A stretch of DNA of 64,000 nucleotides from the NCBI RefSeq assembly GCF_001315105.1, contig NZ_BAZR01000004.1, positions 124,001-188,000 of the forward strand, in the 5' to 3' direction. The notes under the pieces were generated by a model that worked only from the letters and a program-made list of their open reading frames with translations, did not search any database and was not told where the DNA came from. Numbering within the stretch: position 1 is the stretch's first letter; the number at the start of each line of letters is the position of its first letter. Positions 53,821 to 62,652 of the stretch are shown here, one piece after another. Both the position numbers and the translations under genes were made by a program. Origin of the DNA: Paenibacillus sp. JCM 10914. GTDB lineage: Bacteria; Bacillota; Bacilli; Paenibacillales; Paenibacillaceae.

Positions 53821-54714
53821 ATGAAGCTGTCTAAAGCAGACCGCTGGTTTGTCAGCACGATATACGCGCTACTCGCTTTACTCGGGTTCATAGCATTATA
53901 TCCGTTCTGGAATGCCGCCGTGATCTCCTTCAATGCGGGAAGCGATACGATGCTAGGCGGCATTACGTTCTGGCCGCGTGAATTTACACTCGAAAATTAT
54001 AGGGTGGTATTCAAGGATGAGCGATTGATCGACGGCTTCGTAATTTCCGTGATGCGTACGATTGTGGGCACAATCTTATCGATCATTGCTACGGCCATAT
54101 TGGCCTACGGTATATCGAAGCGGGAGTTGATGGGGCGCAATCTGTATATGGTGGTCTGCATCGTGACGATGTACTTCAGCGGCGGATTGATTCCGACGTA
54201 TTTGTTGATACGGGAACTCGGGCTGATGAATTCGTTCTGGGTGATGGTCATTCCAGGCATCATCAGTGTGTGGAATATGATTATATTCCGAACTTTCTTC
54301 AAGGGCATTCCGGCGGGACTCGAAGAGTCTGCGCATATCGACGGTTCATCGAATTGGGGGGTATTCTTCCGCATCGTACTTCCGTTGTCGGGCCCCGTAA
54401 TTGCTACCTTGTCCCTATTCACCGCCGTCTATCACTGGAATGATTGGTTTGCACCGAGTATCTATATCTCGAATGCGGAGTTGTTGCCGATCCAGACGAA
54501 GCTGCAGCAGATTCTGAACGCTAACATCATGCTGGAGCAGATGCAGAATATGGACGCGGCAGCACAGGGAAGGATGAGCGCGATGAAGGCCGTTACCACC
54601 AAGTCTTTGTCGATGGCAACGATGATGGTGGCAACCGTTCCGATTTTGTGCGTGTATCCTTTCGTACAGAAGTATTTTGTAAAAGGCGTGTTAATCGGTT
54701 CGCTCAAAGAATAG
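53821..54714 (+). CDS. ABC sugar permease, LplC/YtcP type
   Basis: Second permease subunit (MalG-like), 297 residues, with six helices (IYALLALLGFIALYPFWNAAVI at the N-terminus) and the EAA loop EESAHIDGSSNWGVFFRIVLPLSGP. The C-terminus ends KYFVKGVLIGSLKE, typical of the LplC/YtcP group. AGAGGGGG lies upstream of ATG 53821, 24 bp after the previous gene. No ATPase gene is present; such importers share the multisugar ATPase MsmX encoded elsewhere. Confidence 0.94.
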   Translation: MKLSKADRWFVSTIYALLALLGFIALYPFWNAAVISFNAGSDTMLGGITFWPREFTLENYRVVFKDERLIDGFVISVMRTIVGTILSIIATAILAYGISKRELMGRNLYMVVCIVTMYFSGGLIPTYLLIRELGLMNSFWVMVIPGIISVWNMIIFRTFFKGIPAGLEESAHIDGSSNWGVFFRIVLPLSGPVIATLSLFTAVYHWNDWFAPSIYISNAELLPIQTKLQQILNANIMLEQMQNMDAAAQGRMSAMKAVTTKSLSMATMMVATVPILCVYPFVQKYFVKGVLIGSLKE

Positions 54715-54796
54715 TTTCGGGCTCGGCTTATAGCAAGGCAAGGGTTCACAGCGTTCGCTTTGACCATAGATGAACATAGAGAAGGGAGCTCGTGCA

Positions 54797-56464
54797 ATGA
54801 AGAGAGGGAAACAGGGGTTTCTGTCCGCATTGTCAGTCACACTTGTCATCGTAATGGCTTTAATGGGATGTACGAATTCAGGGAACAGCACGAAGGAGGC
54901 AGAGAACAAGGAGCCATCCACGCCACAGAATCAGGGAGAGAAGACCAGTGATGGGTTCGTACTGGGAGAACAGCCGCTTGAATTCTCCTTCTACGGCCAC
55001 TATGACTGGTACACGATGCCGGAGTGGGGGGCGGATCTGGCGACCCAATGGATCAAAGAAAATAAGTCCGTCAACGTCGTCCCGGTCAGCTCGGGCGGTG
55101 CCGCGAAGAACAAGATGAGCACGATGATCGTATCCGGCGAACTGCCAGACGTGATCTGGATGGAGCGCGGTGCCGAGGTGGAGAAGCTGCGTTCCGAGGG
55201 AATGCTGGTTCCATTCGACGATTATCTTGATCAATATCCCAATCTGAAAAAATGGGCCGGTGAATCGACGCTGGATATGCTGCGCTCACCTGACGGCAAG
55301 CTGTACCAGTTCCCCAATTGGTATACGACGCAGCCTAACGGAAATGCAGGTTATCTTGTGAACAAGAAGATCTATAATGAGCTCGGCTCACCGAGCCTGG
55401 AGACGACGGAAGATTTATATGCCTACTTGAAGCAAGTCAAGCAGAACTACCCTGATGTCGTTCCACTGGAGGTAGGACAAGCGGCTGCCGGAGTGGATAT
55501 TATGGTATCCGCCTTCGCGGAGAATCGTCCCTATACCTTCAACAGCATGATGGCTGTACCGCAAGGCGATCAGTTGGTGTCGCTGTTCACCGACCCTGTG
55601 TATCGCGAGTTGATGCAATATGTTAGCCGAATGTATCGGGAGAAGCTGATGACGCAGGATGCCTTCACGCAGAAGCTGGAGCAGGTCGAGCAGAAGATTA
55701 TTACGGGCAAAGTTGCAGTATACGCAGCGTCAAGTCCGACGGAATTCGGCTCCAAGGGCAACAACATTCTGTCAGCCGAGGACCCGGATGCCGGATACAT
55801 CATGATCTGGCCTGTGCACAAAGAAGGTTTGGATGCAAATCAAATCTTCCCAGGTGATTACAAACAGCTTGGCTGGAACGTGAGCGTCATTACCAAGTCG
55901 GCCAAGGATCCAGAAGCGATCTTCGCCTTCCTGGACTGGTTCACCGGCCCTGAAGGCCAGCGTACGATCATGTGGGGGCCAGAAGGTCTGTACTGGGACG
56001 GGACGGACGAGGATGAAGCACCGCTGTTCACGGATAAATTCACCAGTGAAGCGAAGGCTCGCGATGAATTAATGGGTGCTACGGTGAATTTTCAGTGGAA
56101 CGGAAATACCGTATATGTTGACCAGTCGAAGATGAAATTTGAATCAACCCTCCCGGCTGAGAAGCGGAATTGGGAGACCTACTGGCAGTCTGAAGTAACC
56201 TGGAAAACGCAGATGAATACGACAGAGTATGTAAACCTCGACCCGGCTGGCGACTCGGAAGAGGGCATTATCGCTCAGCGCGTATTCGAGATTTATGAAC
56301 AGACGAGAGCTAAAGCGATCAGCATGGCAACCTCTGACGAGGAGGTGCTGGCGATACTGGATAAAGCCGAGGCTGACGCACAACAAGCGGGTTATGACAA
56401 GCTGTTGAAGTACAAGACAGCGAAATGGCAAGAGAACATCGAGAAGCTGCAAGCATCGAAATAA
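54797..56464 (+). CDS. ABC sugar-binding lipoprotein, LplA/YtcQ type
   Basis: A 555-residue surface lipoprotein. Signal peptide and lipobox (VIVMALMGCTNS, Cys23), acidic Ser/Glu linker, then the large two-lobed family-1-like binding domain (LEFSFYGHYDWYTMPEWG, VWTERG-like DVIWMERGAEVEKL, FPNWYTTQPNGNAGYLVNKK, AILDKAEADAQQ). ATG 54797 has GAAGGGAG upstream. Its last 105 residues are nearly the same as the partial gene at the left edge, so two paralogous importers exist within 56 kb. Expected ligand: a gluco-oligosaccharide. Confidence 0.93.
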   Translation: MKRGKQGFLSALSVTLVIVMALMGCTNSGNSTKEAENKEPSTPQNQGEKTSDGFVLGEQPLEFSFYGHYDWYTMPEWGADLATQWIKENKSVNVVPVSSGGAAKNKMSTMIVSGELPDVIWMERGAEVEKLRSEGMLVPFDDYLDQYPNLKKWAGESTLDMLRSPDGKLYQFPNWYTTQPNGNAGYLVNKKIYNELGSPSLETTEDLYAYLKQVKQNYPDVVPLEVGQAAAGVDIMVSAFAENRPYTFNSMMAVPQGDQLVSLFTDPVYRELMQYVSRMYREKLMTQDAFTQKLEQVEQKIITGKVAVYAASSPTEFGSKGNNILSAEDPDAGYIMIWPVHKEGLDANQIFPGDYKQLGWNVSVITKSAKDPEAIFAFLDWFTGPEGQRTIMWGPEGLYWDGTDEDEAPLFTDKFTSEAKARDELMGATVNFQWNGNTVYVDQSKMKFESTLPAEKRNWETYWQSEVTWKTQMNTTEYVNLDPAGDSEEGIIAQRVFEIYEQTRAKAISMATSDEEVLAILDKAEADAQQAGYDKLLKYKTAKWQENIEKLQASK

Positions 56465-56566
56465 TCGTCATGGCGGGAAGCGGCCTTGGTTATAGCCTGG
56501 CGCGATAACACGTGCGGCATGACGGAGGTCGGCTTTATGTCTTTGGCAGCATAGGAGAGATCATAC

Positions 56567-57559
56567 TTGAATTATTATTTAGGAGTCGACGGTGGGGGCA
56601 GCAAGACACTCGCCGTCGTAGCGGATAGTACGGGGAGAATTAGAGGCAGAGGCACAGGGGGCTGCGGGAATCATCAGCTTGGAGCCGAGCTGGCCGAGCA
56701 GAGCATTCAGCAGGCTGTCAGCGATGCACTTGCTCAAGCGGGCTTGATGCATACCGATATCGCGCATGCCTCATTCGGCCTCGCAGGCGCTGACCGTGAG
56801 CCCGATTTTGCCATCCTAAGACCATTGGTGAGCGCGCTTGGACTCAGCAGATATCACATCGTGTGCGACACCGTGATTGCGATGCGCGCGGGAACAAGAC
56901 AGCGGGATGGGGTTGTCCTCATCTGCGGCAGTGGAACGAATTGTTATGGCGTCAACACGGCAGGCCGCGAGCTTCAGATCGGCGGCTTCGGTTATGCCTT
57001 CGGCGACTTTGGCGGCGGAAGCGAGCTTGCCATCGAAGTGTTCCGTTCGGTCATCAGGGCCTGGGAAGGACGGGAGGAGCCGACCGCATTGACGGAATTA
57101 ACACTTGCAGCTCTGGGTTGCGGCAGTGTGGAGGAGATGTTCCACCGCTATCTGGATGAAGGGAAGCGAGTCCCCCATACGCTCGCGAAGTTGTTGTTCC
57201 AGGCGGGTCCTGAGGATGCTGTTGCCAGAACGATATTGGAGCGGCAGGGTTTGGAGCTCGGCAAGGCGGCCAGCGCGGTCATCCGCAGGCTTGGAATGGA
57301 ACGGGATACGTTCGATGTCGTTCTGGCAGGTAGTGTCTTGACACGCGGTGCTGGAGCAGAATTGATCCGCCGAGTTCATGAGGAGGTCAAGCGGGCCGCA
57401 CCAGCATGCCGATTGCAGCGATTAGAGATGGAGCCGGTCGCGGGAGCGATTCTGCTGGCTATGGATGATGCCGGCGAGATGCCCGGACCCGAAGTGTACG
57501 AACAGTTACAACGAGAACTTGCAGTGAAGGAGAGGGATATAGCATGGGGGATCGATTGA
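56567..57559 (+). CDS. BadF/BadG/BcrA/BcrD-type ATPase, probable sugar kinase
   Basis: A 330-residue cytoplasmic kinase of the ASKHA fold. Phosphate-1 motif YLGVDGGGSKTLAVV (1-17), phosphate-2-type VVLICGSGTNCYGVN, FGDFGGGSELAIEVF, adenosine motif VVLAGSVLTRGAG. Members phosphorylate N-acetylglucosamine or glucosamine. TTG 56567 lies 7 bp after AGGAGAG. It overlaps the GH4 gene by 16 bp. Its position between an ABC importer and a 6-phospho-glycosidase suggests that it phosphorylates the imported sugar at C6. Confidence 0.88.
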   Translation: MNYYLGVDGGGSKTLAVVADSTGRIRGRGTGGCGNHQLGAELAEQSIQQAVSDALAQAGLMHTDIAHASFGLAGADREPDFAILRPLVSALGLSRYHIVCDTVIAMRAGTRQRDGVVLICGSGTNCYGVNTAGRELQIGGFGYAFGDFGGGSELAIEVFRSVIRAWEGREEPTALTELTLAALGCGSVEEMFHRYLDEGKRVPHTLAKLLFQAGPEDAVARTILERQGLELGKAASAVIRRLGMERDTFDVVLAGSVLTRGAGAELIRRVHEEVKRAAPACRLQRLEMEPVAGAILLAMDDAGEMPGPEVYEQLQRELAVKERDIAWGID

Positions 57560-58845
57560 AAGTCGTCGTGATTGGAGGCGGATCATCGTATACTCCGGAA
57601 TTGATTGAAGGTTTCATTACCCATTACGATGCCTTTCCGGTAACGGACATCGTGCTGGTCGATATTCCGGAAGGACGACATAAACTGGAGATTGTTGGAG
57701 CCCTGGCCCAGCGTATGGTGCAGCGGAGTACACTGCCGATATCCATTACGCTGACCCTGGATCGCAAGGAAGCGCTTAGTGGGGCGCATTTTGTCTCAAC
57801 TCAGATGCGTGTGGGGCTGCTGGAGGCCAGGGGGTGGGACGAATCGATTCCGCTCAGATACGGCATGCTCGGACAGGAGACGACGGGAGCAGGGGGGATG
57901 ATGAAGGCGCTGCGTACGATTCCGGTCCTGCTCGATATATGCCGAGACATGGAGGCGTTATGCCCCGACGCCTGGTTGCTGAACTTCACGAATCCGGCGG
58001 GGATGGTAACGGAAGCAATCATGAAGCATACCCGCATCCGCTCGATCGGTCTATGTAATTCACCGATTGCTGCTTACAAATGGCTGTCAGGACTCTATCA
58101 GGTGCCAACAACGCGCATCTATTGCGAGTTTGTCGGTCTGAATCACTTGCACTGGATTAGTCGCATCGAGATCGATGGAACATCGAAACTGGAGGAACTC
58201 CTGGCAGTGGGAGGCAGTTATTCGGCGAGCAATGTTCCTCAACTCGCGTGGAACGATACATTGATTCGCTCATTGGGAGCCATTCCGTCGTATTACCTGA
58301 AATATTATTATCTTCACCGTGAGATGCTGGAGGAGCAGCAATCGGCAGCGGTTAAGGGCGAGACGAGAGCGGAGACAGTGAAACGGCTTGAAGATGAGCT
58401 GTTTGATATTTATAAGCAGCCTGAACTCGCCGAGAAGCCGAAGCAGCTGGAACTGCGCGGTGGCGCGTATTATTCCGAGGCCGCCGTTCATCTGATGAAG
58501 GCCATTCATACGGACAGCTTTGAAGTTCAGACGTTGAACGTCATGAACGGAGATACGCTGGCATTTCTGCCGTCCGATGCGTGCATCGAGGTGAACTGTG
58601 TTGTGACGAAGAACGGTGCGGTACCTATACCGATCGAGCGAGTACCGGATGGTACGATTGGCTTGATCCAAGCCGTCAAAACCTATGAATCTCTTGCCAT
58701 TGAAGCAGCGGTTACGGGAAGCAGGGAAAAGGCGCTTCTGGCACTCAGTGCCCATCCGCTTACGGACTCTGTTACCTCCGCCGAATCGATGCTGAGCGAG
58801 ATGCTGGAGCGAAACCGGAAGTATGTCCCGCAATTTTTTGGCTAA
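57544..58845 (+). CDS. 6-phospho-beta-glucosidase, GH4 family
   Basis: NAD+ and Mn2+-dependent glycosidase that cleaves 6-phospho-beta-glucosides by a redox mechanism. In 433 residues: N-terminal Rossmann motif VVIGGGSSYTPELIEG, GMLGQETTGAGGMMKALRTIP, NFTNPAGMVTEA, metal ligands in GLCNSPI (Cys) and VGLNHLHW (His). AAGGAGAGG precedes ATG 57544, which overlaps the kinase gene. GH4 needs a phosphorylated substrate, normally made by a PTS; here the linked ABC importer and kinase imply phosphorylation after import. Confidence 0.93.
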   Translation: MGDRLKVVVIGGGSSYTPELIEGFITHYDAFPVTDIVLVDIPEGRHKLEIVGALAQRMVQRSTLPISITLTLDRKEALSGAHFVSTQMRVGLLEARGWDESIPLRYGMLGQETTGAGGMMKALRTIPVLLDICRDMEALCPDAWLLNFTNPAGMVTEAIMKHTRIRSIGLCNSPIAAYKWLSGLYQVPTTRIYCEFVGLNHLHWISRIEIDGTSKLEELLAVGGSYSASNVPQLAWNDTLIRSLGAIPSYYLKYYYLHREMLEEQQSAAVKGETRAETVKRLEDELFDIYKQPELAEKPKQLELRGGAYYSEAAVHLMKAIHTDSFEVQTLNVMNGDTLAFLPSDACIEVNCVVTKNGAVPIPIERVPDGTIGLIQAVKTYESLAIEAAVTGSREKALLALSAHPLTDSVTSAESMLSEMLERNRKYVPQFFG

Positions 58846-58847
58846 TG

Positions 58848-58892
58848 AAACGGCGATTTCTTCCGAATGCTTGGAAGAAATCGCCGTTTTTC
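58848..58892. terminator. Bidirectional terminator between GH4 gene and siderophore permease
   Basis: Perfect 17-bp stem AAACGGCGATTTCTTCC (58848-58864) with its complement (58873-58889), loop GAATGCTT, then TTTT. Confidence 0.93.
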
Positions 58893-58906
58893 CTTTGCCA
58901 AGTGAA

Positions 58907-59911
58907 CTAATCCCTAATCAATAAGTAGATAAAATATGGTGCGCCGAGGCAAGAGACGACCAGACCCACGGGAATTTCCGATGGTGCCATCAGATTCTTG
59001 CCGATCATGTCGGATACGAGCAGTACAAGTGAGCCAAGCAGCGCGGAGACGGGCAGCATGCTCTGGTGACGCGGGCCGACCAGCTTGCGCGCTAGATGCG
59101 GCGCCACAAGTCCGAGAAACGCAATTCCGCCGCCAACGGCAACACAAGCGCCGGCTAAGGCAACCGAGATGAGCAACAGCGTTCTGCGCTTGCGCTCGAC
59201 CTTGAGCCCTAGCCCTGTTGCGGTGTGATCACCTAAGTTCAGCACGTTTAGACTCTGTGATTGATACAGCGCATACGGGACAAGGAGCACAATCCAAGGC
59301 AGGATCGCATAGACATACTCCCAACTTGCTCCCCAGATGCTGCCGGACAGCCAGATCGTCGCCTGCATGAAGTTATTAGGGTCCATCATGAGCTGGAATA
59401 CGATGATCAGCGCCGCGAAGGCGGCATTGATCCCGATCCCCACCAGCACGAGCCGGATCGGTGTCACGCCCTGCTTCCAGGCCAGCGTGTAGATGAGAAA
59501 TGCGGCGACAAAGGCGCCGAGCAATGCGGCAAAAGGCATGATGTAGACGGACCAGATCCCGGCACTGAACGAGCTGCCCTGGAAGTAGAAGATATAGAGT
59601 ACAACAGCCAATCCTGCACCGGAATTAATGCCGAGTATGCCCGGGTCTGCCAGCCCGTTTCGTGAAATGCTCTGCAGAATGGCTCCTGATACGGCGATTC
59701 CGGCACCGATCAGAATGGCGATGACCATCCGTGGTAACCGAAAGTGCACGAGCACGGTATAGTTTTGCTCTGATCCCGTGCCGTTGAATGCTTTGATGAC
59801 CTCCGCGAGCGGGATCTTCATGGTTCCCATATTTAAGCTGACGATGAACACGGCTGCAATTGCCAACAGCAGGATCATTGATATGGACATAACTTTTCGA
59901 GTCGTATTCAT
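58907..59911 (-). CDS. Iron-siderophore ABC permease (FecCD family), second subunit
   Basis: A 334-residue permease with about ten helices of the BtuC fold: LPRMVIAILIGAGIAVSGAILQSISRNGLADPGILGINSGAG, YVYAILPWIVLLV, GLVAPHLARKLVGPRHQ and the tail GLVVSCLGAPYFIYLLIRD. ATG 59911 follows GGGAGGGGG and lies 3 bp from the TGA of the first permease gene, so the two are coupled. Together they form the membrane part of a ferric siderophore importer served by the divergent binding protein. No ATPase gene is next to it. Confidence 0.93.
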   Translation of the reverse strand: MNTTRKVMSISMILLLAIAAVFIVSLNMGTMKIPLAEVIKAFNGTGSEQNYTVLVHFRLPRMVIAILIGAGIAVSGAILQSISRNGLADPGILGINSGAGLAVVLYIFYFQGSSFSAGIWSVYIMPFAALLGAFVAAFLIYTLAWKQGVTPIRLVLVGIGINAAFAALIIVFQLMMDPNNFMQATIWLSGSIWGASWEYVYAILPWIVLLVPYALYQSQSLNVLNLGDHTATGLGLKVERKRRTLLLISVALAGACVAVGGGIAFLGLVAPHLARKLVGPRHQSMLPVSALLGSLVLLVSDMIGKNLMAPSEIPVGLVVSCLGAPYFIYLLIRD

Positions 59912-59913
59912 GA

Positions 59914-60953
59914 TCACAGCCCCCTCCCTTCACGCCGTGCGAGATAGAGGAAGAAGGGAACGCCGATGATCGCCGTTATGGCACCAACAGGCGTCTCGAA
60001 CGGTGGTTGATCATTCGTGCGGCTACGTCAGCGAACACCAGCAATAGTGCCCCCACAACAGCAGAGCAGGGGATTATCAGCCGATAATCAGGACCAACGA
60101 TGAAACGAACGATATGAGGGATGACGAGTCCAACAAAACCGATCGTGCCGCCAACAGCTACCGCAGCCCCCGTCAAGAGCAGTACCACTAGCGTTCCGAG
60201 AAACTTGACGATGCCTGTTCGTTGACCAAGTCCGGTTGCTACTTCTTCGCCCAGACTCATTACGGTAATCGATCTGCTGAGCGCTATCGCGAGCAGCAAT
60301 CCGATGATGGACACGGGAACCAGCAGCTGTACGTTCACCCACTGCACGCCCGATACACCACCGGCATACCAGAAGCTGATGTCCTTGGCTACGTTAAAGT
60401 GAATCGCAATGGCCGAGGATATGGAACTTAACAGCGCGGTAACGGCAGAACCGGCCAGTGCCAGCTTGACCGGCGTGAGCCCTCGTCTCGATAACGAGCC
60501 GATCAGTAGCACCAGTCCCGCACCCAGTCCCGCACCTGCGAACGAGAGTAACATCAGCGTTATATTGGATGGAGAATTCATAAAGGCAAACCCGATCGAC
60601 ATCATAAAAGTAGCGCCGGCCGTGACCCCCATAATGGATGGAGAGGCAAGCGCATTCCGGGTCATCCCTTGCATAATGGCACCAGAGACAGCTAGAGCTC
60701 CTCCAATTAATGCAGCCGCCAAGGCTCTGGGCATTCGCAGGCGCTGGATGATCTGGTGGGCGGTCGAATTGGCATCGAAGCGGACGAGTGCTTCCCATAC
60801 CGTAGCCAGTTTAATGTTCGCGGCTCCGTAGATGATGGAGGATGCAATCGCAGCAGCTAAAAGACATAGTCCCGCAATGATGACAATCGCAGCTGTTTTG
60901 GGTCGATAAATCGATTTTACGTGTTGTTTGGAGTTGGCATGATTTGCTTGCAT
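59914..60953 (-). CDS. Iron-siderophore ABC permease (FecCD family), first subunit, one frameshift
   Basis: A 346-residue permease: N-terminal helix (AAIVIIAGLCLLAAAIASSII), [55 protein letters not shown]. The frame breaks at 60001-60003: one missing C on the minus strand (AACCACCGTTC, expected AACCACCCGTTC) restores NHPFETPVGAITAIIGVPFFLYLARREGRGL with TGA at 59914-59916. ATG 60953 lies just after AGGTGAAC; GTG 60959 is an alternative. First gene of the operon behind the Fur box. Confidence 0.9.
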
Positions 60954-61004
60954 GTTCACCTAAACCTTCATATTGATAAAAAAATTAAAATAACGTATTG
61001 TAAA

Positions 61005-61025
61005 TGAGAATGAATTTCATTATCA
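61005..61025. promoter_or_regulatory. Fur box between divergent iron-uptake genes
   Basis: The 21-bp dyad TGAGAATGAA/TTTCATTATCA differs from a perfect repeat at one position and fits the Fur consensus (TGATAAT-N-ATTATCA-like, overlapping 7-1-7 repeats). It lies between the permease operon and the binding-protein gene and can control both. Confidence 0.8.
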
Positions 61026-61107
61026 TGGTAATATTATTATATCACTTGATTCGTAGAATACGCTAGTGATTATATCAAAAGAATATAGTAGGGGGAAATG
61101 GAACATC

Positions 61108-62115
61108 ATGAATCGTTTCAAGAATAAAATATGGATTATCGCAGGGTTGTTGATTGCCTTTACTCTTCTGGTAGCTTGCGGAAATAACAAAGATGCTGCT
61201 GAACCGGAAGCACAAACGCCAAGTGAGCAGAACAGCGGTACCGATGCTCAGCCAGAGGAAGGAAATACAGAAGCCAAAACAGAACGTACGCTAACAGATG
61301 CTATGGGTCATGAAGTAAAGATTCCGGCAGAACCGAAGCGGGTCATTGCTTCTTACCTGGAGGATAACTTGGTTGCCTTGGGCATTACACCAGTAGCCCA
61401 GTGGTCGGTCAAAGGCGGAAACGTTCAGGACTATCTGCAAGAAGCATTAAAAGATGTGCCGATCGTTGAACATGATCTTCCTTTTGAGGCAGTAGCCAGT
61501 TTCCAGCCGGATCTGTTGATTATGGATTCCGCTTCTATGGTTGAAGGTAATAAATACAGTCAATACGACAAGATCGCTCCTACTTATGTCATCGGTAATG
61601 AAGTGAACAACGATTGGCGTGAGGAACTGAAGCAAATAGGCGAAATCTTCGGTATGGAAGAGCAAGCGCAAGCTGCGCTGGATCAGTATGAGCTGAAGGC
61701 CACAGATGCTAACGAGCAGATCCAAGCTGCTATTGGCGGTGAATCCGCTGCTGCGATCTGGCTGGTGGGCGGCAAATTGTTTGTTGTTAGCGAAACGTTG
61801 TCCAGCGGCGCCGTGATGTATGGTGATTTGGGTCTCACAGTACCGAGTGTGGTGAAGGAAATTTCGGCATCGGCTACCGGCAACTGGTCTTCCATTTCCC
61901 TGGAGAAATTAGCTGAACTCGACGCTGATCATTTGTTCTTTATTAACAGTGACGGGGATGGGGCTGAGGTGCTTCAAGATCCGCTCTGGGCGAATATTCC
62001 TGCGGTTAAGAATGGAAACATCTATGAGTATGGGAAAGAGACAAGCTGGTTGTATACCGGTACGATTGCCAACAGCCAGATCATTGATGATGTATTGGAG
62101 AGTTTGGTGAAGTAA
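61108..62115 (+). CDS. Iron-siderophore substrate-binding lipoprotein
   Basis: A 335-residue lipoprotein of the FeuA/YclQ class III binding proteins: signal peptide and lipobox (LLVACGN, Cys22), acidic linker, then RTLTDAMGHEVKIPAEPKRVIASYLEDNLVALGI and EAVASFQPDLLIMDSA, with ENLVALDADHLFFIN-like C-lobe (LAELDADHLFFINSDGD). TAGGGGG lies 12 bp before ATG 61108. It is divergent from the two permease genes with a Fur box in the shared promoter region, so iron limitation should induce it. Confidence 0.93.
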   Translation: MNRFKNKIWIIAGLLIAFTLLVACGNNKDAAEPEAQTPSEQNSGTDAQPEEGNTEAKTERTLTDAMGHEVKIPAEPKRVIASYLEDNLVALGITPVAQWSVKGGNVQDYLQEALKDVPIVEHDLPFEAVASFQPDLLIMDSASMVEGNKYSQYDKIAPTYVIGNEVNNDWREELKQIGEIFGMEEQAQAALDQYELKATDANEQIQAAIGGESAAAIWLVGGKLFVVSETLSSGAVMYGDLGLTVPSVVKEISASATGNWSSISLEKLAELDADHLFFINSDGDGAEVLQDPLWANIPAVKNGNIYEYGKETSWLYTGTIANSQIIDDVLESLVK

Positions 62116-62136
62116 TTATTATTTTGCTGGATGTGC

Positions 62137-62175
62137 AGCCGTCTTCTCGGCGATAAACGGGAAGACGGCTGTTTT
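62137..62175 (+). terminator. Terminator after siderophore-binding protein gene
   Basis: AGCCGTCTTC (62137-62146) pairs with GAAGACGGCT (62161-62170), followed by GTTTT. Confidence 0.9.
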
Positions 62176-62207
62176 ATAGTTATATGGATGGACATATCGA
62201 TAATAAC

Positions 62208-62259
62208 GGTCACACCCCAAACACCCATCACATATTGAATGGGTGTTTGGGGTGTGACC
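62208..62259. repeat. Perfect 21-bp inverted repeat with 10-nt loop
   Basis: Positions 62208-62228 (beginning GGTCACACCCC) are the exact complement of 62239-62259. It lies between a normal terminator and the end of a minus-strand small gene, and has no T run on either side. Could be a terminator of the minus-strand gene, a recombination site or a dispersed palindrome. Confidence 0.85.
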
Positions 62260-62267
62260 TGTCTATC

Positions 62268-62414
62268 TTACGACTCCTGATCTCGGCAATGCTCCTCGGC
62301 TGCCGAAGTGAATTCTTCTTCATTCTCGTCGGCCAGCTTGTCACCGTATTGATCCAGACGTTCAGGATTGCTGGAGGGGCCGTCGTTTTTGGGTTTGCTG
62401 TTTCTGCCTGTCAT
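62268..62414 (-). CDS. Small acidic hydrophilic protein (48 residues)
   Basis: Reads from ATG 62414 to TAA 62268 behind a perfect AGGAGGTG ribosome site. The product begins MTGRNSKPKNDGPSSNPERL and is then acidic (DENEEEFTSAAEEHC). It is hydrophilic, has one Cys, no membrane helix, and resembles in composition small spore or stress proteins of Bacillales, though I do not recognise a family. It is monocistronic and lies upstream of a 21-bp palindrome. Too short for ordinary open-frame cut-offs. Confidence 0.72.
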   Translation of the reverse strand: MTGRNSKPKNDGPSSNPERLDQYGDKLADENEEEFTSAAEEHCRDQES

Positions 62415-62652
62415 GTGCTACACCTCCTGATATGAGTAAATTCATCGATGCGTGAGGACACGCACGTCTAAATACCTTTATGTTGTTCCAGATAGGCTGG
62501 TGGATTATGCACGCAGCTTCCATTTTCATGATGAAGTTATGATGAAACAAGGAAGAGATCCCCGGAGCGGCCTTGTTCGTTCCCGCCGACACATGATACC
62601 ATTATAGAATTTAGAAGATTTATAGAAATGGATATGATGGGGGTTACAATAG

